From contig JALWUJ010000112.1 in the NCBI GenBank assembly GCA_027080135.1, positions 1-52,343 on the forward strand: a DNA stretch of 52,343 nt, read 5' to 3'. This document shows, piece by piece, positions 48,113 to 52,343 of this stretch. This DNA comes from Flavobacteriaceae bacterium (GTDB lineage: Bacteria > Bacteroidota > Bacteroidia > Flavobacteriales > Flavobacteriaceae). How positions within the stretch are numbered: the stretch's first letter is position 1; every line of letters begins with the position of its first letter. The position numbers and the translations under genes are program-made. The notes under the pieces are model-generated. The model saw nothing but the letters and a program-made list of their open reading frames with translations, ran no database searches and was not told where the DNA came from.

Positions 48113-49399
48113 ATGAACAACTTCCCGATGAAGGAGGCTAAAGAGCATTTGGCGAAAATTCAAGCAATTCCAGAAAGTGAGTATGAAGAGTACATTAAAA
48201 AACAACGTCTAGAAATTGTAGATTATCATTTAAAAAACAATCTATTTTATAAAAATTTTATTGAAAATGCTTCGGTTGAAAACTGGGAAGACATTCCGAT
48301 ACTAACAAAAAAAGATTTACAAATTCCTTTACAAGAAAGGCTTTCTAAAGGCTTTAAAATTAAAGATTGTTATATAAATAAAACTTCGGGTTCTAGCGGA
48401 CATCCATTAATTTTTGCAAAAGATAAATATTGCCATGCCATGACTTGGGCAGAAATTATAAACCGTTTTGGTTGGTTTGGCATTGATTTTAACAGCTCGT
48501 ATCAAGCTCGGTTTTATGGAATCCCTTTGGACTTTATCGGCAACAAAAAAGAACGAATAAAAGATTGGTTAAGCCGTCGGTTTCGGTTTCCAATTTTCGA
48601 TTTATCGGAAGCTAAATTGGAGGCTTATTTTAAAATATTTCAGCAAAAAAAGTTTTATTACATTAATGGTTACACAAGTTCTATTGTTTTATTTGCTAAA
48701 TATTTAAAAAGCAAGAATGTGGTGTTAACTAGTGTTTGTCCCTCCTTAAAGTATTGTGTAGTCACCAGCGAAATGCTTTTTGAAAAAGATAAAATTCTAC
48801 TAGAAAAATGGTTGGAGGTTCCAATTATTAACGAATATGGAGCGGCAGAATTAGACCTTATTGCATTTACCAATCCACATGATGAGTTGATAGTAAATAG
48901 TGAAACCCTATTTGTGGAAATTTTAGATGAAACTAATCAACCTGTTTCAAATGGAAAAACAGGTAAAATTGTTATTACTTCCCTTTATAACAAGGCACAA
49001 CCGTTTATTAGGTATGAAATTGGTGATATCGGAATCCTTTCAGAAAAAAGCACTTTTAAAACCCCTGTTTTAGAGAAATTAATTGGTCGTACTAACGATA
49101 TTGCAAAACTCCCGAGTGGAAAAATTGTACCAGGACTTACCTTTTATTATGTTACTAAAAGTGTAATTGAGGACGACGAGAATGTAAAAGAATTCATTAT
49201 TGAACAACACGAACTAACAGATTTTCATGTCATTTATGTTTCTGAAAGAGAATTAAATTCTGAAGAAATCTCTAAAATTAAAAAAGCATTAAGTAATTAT
49301 TTGGAAGGTAATTTGAATTTAACATTTGAAAGAGTTGAAGTTCTTAACCGAAATAAAAGGGGGAAACTGAAACAGTTTGTATCAAAGTTAGAAAGTTAA
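48113..49399 (+). CDS. Phenylacetate-CoA ligase-like (CapK/PaaK) protein
   Basis: INKTSGSSGHPLIFAKD, INEYGAAELDLIAF, RYEIGDIGIL. Start may be 48113 or 48128. Confidence 0.88.
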   Translation: MNNFPMKEAKEHLAKIQAIPESEYEEYIKKQRLEIVDYHLKNNLFYKNFIENASVENWEDIPILTKKDLQIPLQERLSKGFKIKDCYINKTSGSSGHPLIFAKDKYCHAMTWAEIINRFGWFGIDFNSSYQARFYGIPLDFIGNKKERIKDWLSRRFRFPIFDLSEAKLEAYFKIFQQKKFYYINGYTSSIVLFAKYLKSKNVVLTSVCPSLKYCVVTSEMLFEKDKILLEKWLEVPIINEYGAAELDLIAFTNPHDELIVNSETLFVEILDETNQPVSNGKTGKIVITSLYNKAQPFIRYEIGDIGILSEKSTFKTPVLEKLIGRTNDIAKLPSGKIVPGLTFYYVTKSVIEDDENVKEFIIEQHELTDFHVIYVSERELNSEEISKIKKALSNYLEGNLNLTFERVEVLNRNKRGKLKQFVSKLES

Positions 49400-49438
49400 A
49401 CAAGTTATTCCCTATTTTTACTTTTTATAAAAGCTATT

Positions 49439-50536
49439 ATGAAAATTACAATTATTGCAGGAGCTCGTCCTAATTTTATGAAAATTGCTCCTATTATACA
49501 AGCAATTCAGCAAAAACAAAATCAAGGTTTTTCTATAAATTTCAGGTTAGTGCATACAGGACAGCATTACGATAAAAATTTGAGTGATACTTTTTTTAAA
49601 GAATTAGAAATTCCAGAACCTCATAAAAATCTAAATGTCCATAGCGGAACTCAAGCGGAACAAACTGGGGCTATAATGGTTGGTTTTGAAAAAGAATTAA
49701 AAAAAAACCCAACCGATTTGGTGTTGGTTGTTGGTGATGTAACCTCGACTATGGCTTGTACCATAGTTGCAAAAAAGGCAGGAATTAAAGTTGCTCATAT
49801 TGAAGCGGGGATTAGGTCTGGAGATTTAAAAATGCCTGAAGAAATTAACAGAATGGTAACCGATAGTATCACCGATTATTTTTATACTACTTCAAAAGAA
49901 GCTTCCCAAAAACTAATTCAGCTTGGAAATTCAAAAGAAAACATATTTTTTGTAGGAAATGTAATGATCGACACCCTTTTAAAAAACCTTCCGAAATTAA
50001 TAAAACCAAAAGCTTGGAACGATTTATCTTTAAAAAATAACAATTATTATGTATTAACATTGCATCGCCCTTCCAATGTAGATTCTATGGATTCTTTTTC
50101 AGAATTATTACATCTTATAGTGAAAAAATCTAAGGATTTACCAATAATTTTTCCGGTGCATCCTCGTACTAAAAAAATATTGGAACAGTCCAAACTTACT
50201 TTTAAAAACCTCCATTATATTTCTCCACTAGGGTATTTATCATTCATTTATTTAGTGAAAAATGCAAAAGCTATATTAACAGATTCTGGTGGGATTACGG
50301 AGGAAGCATCTGTTTTAAATATTCCTTGTATTACTTTTAGAGACAGTACAGAACGTCCTGAAACTTGTAGTTTAGGAACGAATATTATTGTAGGCAATGA
50401 TCCTATAAAAATTAATGAAGCATTTACTACTTTAGACCGAAACCAATGGAAAAAAGGACAAGAAATTCCGTTGTGGGATGGAAATGCAGCAAAAAGAATA
50501 GTTGCAAGTATTCTGAAAATATATGGAAAAGAGTAA
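49439..50536 (+). CDS. wecB: UDP-N-acetylglucosamine 2-epimerase (non-hydrolysing)
   Basis: GARPNFMKIAPI, VHTGQHYDKNLSD, AHIEAGIRSGD, LTDSGGITEEA. Confidence 0.96.
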   Translation: MKITIIAGARPNFMKIAPIIQAIQQKQNQGFSINFRLVHTGQHYDKNLSDTFFKELEIPEPHKNLNVHSGTQAEQTGAIMVGFEKELKKNPTDLVLVVGDVTSTMACTIVAKKAGIKVAHIEAGIRSGDLKMPEEINRMVTDSITDYFYTTSKEASQKLIQLGNSKENIFFVGNVMIDTLLKNLPKLIKPKAWNDLSLKNNNYYVLTLHRPSNVDSMDSFSELLHLIVKKSKDLPIIFPVHPRTKKILEQSKLTFKNLHYISPLGYLSFIYLVKNAKAILTDSGGITEEASVLNIPCITFRDSTERPETCSLGTNIIVGNDPIKINEAFTTLDRNQWKKGQEIPLWDGNAAKRIVASILKIYGKE

Positions 50537-51698
50537 GGAAATATTATTTATAACCAATTATTTTCCTCCTGAAAAAGGAGCTGCTTCCAATAGGGTTTTT
50601 TCTATGGTGGAAGGTTTTTCTGAAAACAATTATAAAGTTACTGTTGTTTGCCCATTACCTAATTATCCTCAAGGAAAAGTGTTTAAAAATTATAGAGGAA
50701 AACTATACAAAAACACGGAAGAATCGTTTGGAAAATTATATCGATTATGGTTGTGGCCTACCAAGTCTAGTAATAAATTTATTCGGCTTTTTTCAATGCT
50801 TTCTTTTTCGTTTAGTTTGACCTTATTTCTTCTGTTTAAAAAAACACCAAAATTAGTATTTATACAGTATTCTCCCGTTTTTGTTGGATTTACTTCGGTT
50901 TTTTGGGCAAAAAAATTAGGTAAAAAACTAATTCTAAATGTATCGGATTTATGGCCTTTGGCAGGATTGGAAATGGGTTTATTAAACAAAGGATTCTATT
51001 ATAATATACTTACTAAAATGGAACGCTTTTGTTATAAAAAATCGAATTTAATTTTAGGACAATCTGAAGAAATTCTAAATCATATTAGAAAAAATAAAAT
51101 AAATTCTCCTTTATTTTTATATAGAAATTATCCCGATTTTAATCCTCCGAATATTTCTGAAATAAAAACCGAAAAAACCGAAATTAAATTTGTTTATGCT
51201 GGTTTATTAGGCGTAGCACAAGGGCTTTTAAAAATTTGTAGAGAGATACGTTTTTCTGAAAAAGTTAGTCTTCATATTTATGGTACAGGTCCTGAGGCTG
51301 AAAAAATTAAAAACTTAAATAAGCCCCATATTTACTATTATGGAGAAATTGAAAGAGCACAACTTCATAAAGAATTGCAAAAATATGATATAGGTTTTGT
51401 GCCTTTAACTAATAGAATTTATGGTTCGGTACCTTCCAAAATTTTTGAATTGAGTAGGTTGGGACTGCCCTTACTTTATTTTGCAGGGGGCGAAGGCGAA
51501 AATGTGGTTTCAGAAAATAAATTGGGTTGGGTACTTCCTGTAAATGATATTAAAAAATTACAGTTTTTTATAAATGAATTTAGTAGTATTAAACTTAAAG
51601 AATTTCCGAAAGTTGTGGTTCAAAAAAATGCAGTGGAGAGCTTTCATTTTAAACAACAATTTTTAAAGTTAATTATGCAAATAGAAGAATTGCTTTAA
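50523..51698 (+). CDS. Glycosyltransferase family 4
   Basis: TNYFPPEKGAASNRVFSMVEGF, FVYAGLLGVAQG, GSVPSKIFELSRLGLPLLYF. Confidence 0.93.
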   Translation: MEKSKEILFITNYFPPEKGAASNRVFSMVEGFSENNYKVTVVCPLPNYPQGKVFKNYRGKLYKNTEESFGKLYRLWLWPTKSSNKFIRLFSMLSFSFSLTLFLLFKKTPKLVFIQYSPVFVGFTSVFWAKKLGKKLILNVSDLWPLAGLEMGLLNKGFYYNILTKMERFCYKKSNLILGQSEEILNHIRKNKINSPLFLYRNYPDFNPPNISEIKTEKTEIKFVYAGLLGVAQGLLKICREIRFSEKVSLHIYGTGPEAEKIKNLNKPHIYYYGEIERAQLHKELQKYDIGFVPLTNRIYGSVPSKIFELSRLGLPLLYFAGGEGENVVSENKLGWVLPVNDIKKLQFFINEFSSIKLKEFPKVVVQKNAVESFHFKQQFLKLIMQIEELL

Positions 51699-52343
51699 TA
51701 TGCTTTTTCATCGCCACCTAGAGCGTTAAATATGGTTTTTAAAACAATTTTAACATCTAATAAAAGAGACCAATTTTCCAAATAAAAAATATCGTATTTT
51801 ACTCTATTGGTAATAAAATTATCATCTTCTACTTCGCCTCTAAAACCACTAACTTGGGCCAAACCAGTAATTCCTGGTTTTATAAAATGACGTACCATAA
51901 ATTTATCGATTTTTTCGGCATACATATGAGTATGACTTACCATATGAGGTCTAGGTCCTACAACAGACATATCTCCCATTAATACATTTATAAATTGTGG
52001 AAGTTCATCGATACTTGTTTTTCTAATAAATTTACCAATTTTGGTAACTCTTGGGTCTCCTTTTTTAATTTGGTGAATATGTGCTTCAGGGTTGGGACGC
52101 ATAGATCTATATTTGTAACAATAAAATTCTTTATAGTCCAATCCATTTCTTTTTTGTTTAAAAAACACAGGTCCTTTAGATTCTAATTTTATTATTATTG
52201 CAATAATTGGGGTTAACCAAGATAATATACCAACAATTACAAATAATGAAAGAATAACATCAAATAACCTTTTTAAAAACTTATTTAAAGGGTTATCTAT
52301 TGGTATTTTTCTTAAAGATAAAACAGGAATATAACCGTAATAA
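51695..52343 (-). CDS. Undecaprenyl-phosphate sugar transferase (WcaJ/PglC-like), 5' end outside window
   Basis: Frame open to the window edge: LKRLFDVILSLFVIVGILSWLTPIIAIIIKLESKGPVFFKQKRNGLDYKEFYCYKYRSM..DELPQFINVLMGDMSVVGPRP. Confidence 0.95.
   Translation of the reverse strand, partial: YYGYIPVLSLRKIPIDNPLNKFLKRLFDVILSLFVIVGILSWLTPIIAIIIKLESKGPVFFKQKRNGLDYKEFYCYKYRSMRPNPEAHIHQIKKGDPRVTKIGKFIRKTSIDELPQFINVLMGDMSVVGPRPHMVSHTHMYAEKIDKFMVRHFIKPGITGLAQVSGFRGEVEDDNFITNRVKYDIFYLENWSLLLDVKIVLKTIFNALGGDEKAY

Noticed and set aside
1-52343. Prophage, integrative element or transposon in the window
   Set aside because: No integrase, transposase, phage structural or conjugation genes recognised; housekeeping blocks interleave with accessory genes.

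Overview
AT-rich Bacteroidota (Flavobacteriaceae-like) chromosomal segment, almost fully coding. No rRNA, tRNA, CRISPR array, transposase or phage genes were recognised. Blocks: (1) 1-19.2 kb is an accessory-looking sulfur/copper island: CstB-like metallo-beta-lactamase/pseudo-rhodanese/rhodanese fusion (5'-truncated by the window), two more rhodaneses (one exported), HMA protein, DUF3365 c-type haem lipoprotein, thioredoxin, TPMT-like methyltransferase, Crp/Fnr regulator, SDR, sterol-desaturase-family protein, two DUF2892 proteins, type II sulfide:quinone oxidoreductase, a TonB-dependent receptor with an OprC-like CxxxM/HxM signature plus Met-rich lipoprotein and Cys-rich protein, a TolC/MFP/RND efflux operon and a PII-like small protein. 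(2) 19.2-32.5 kb: small hypotheticals, EnvC-like M23 peptidase, DUF4292, TPR, nucleotidyltransferase, dUTPase, flippase, CoA-transferase, S9 peptidase, peroxiredoxin and an S9 pseudogene remnant. (3) 32.6-41.6 kb: F-ATPase operon (atpB-E-F-H-A-G, no atpD/C) behind sprE/porW-like, bactofilin and atpZ-like genes. (4) 41.8-48 kb: ferredoxin, GT9, DUF4254, a putative restriction-modification pair, DUF6427, DUF6341, purD. (5) 48-52.3 kb: start of an exopolysaccharide locus. Most notable: four promoters in the sulfur/copper island each carry a TGTRAC-N4-GTYACA-like palindrome starting exactly 37 bp upstream of a Bacteroidota TAnnTTTG-like -7 element, suggesting one Crp/Fnr regulon that couples sulfide oxidation, copper handling and efflux. 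Other notable items are modular dispersed palindromes, an S9 pseudogene fragment and a signal-peptide ORF that begins with ATA.
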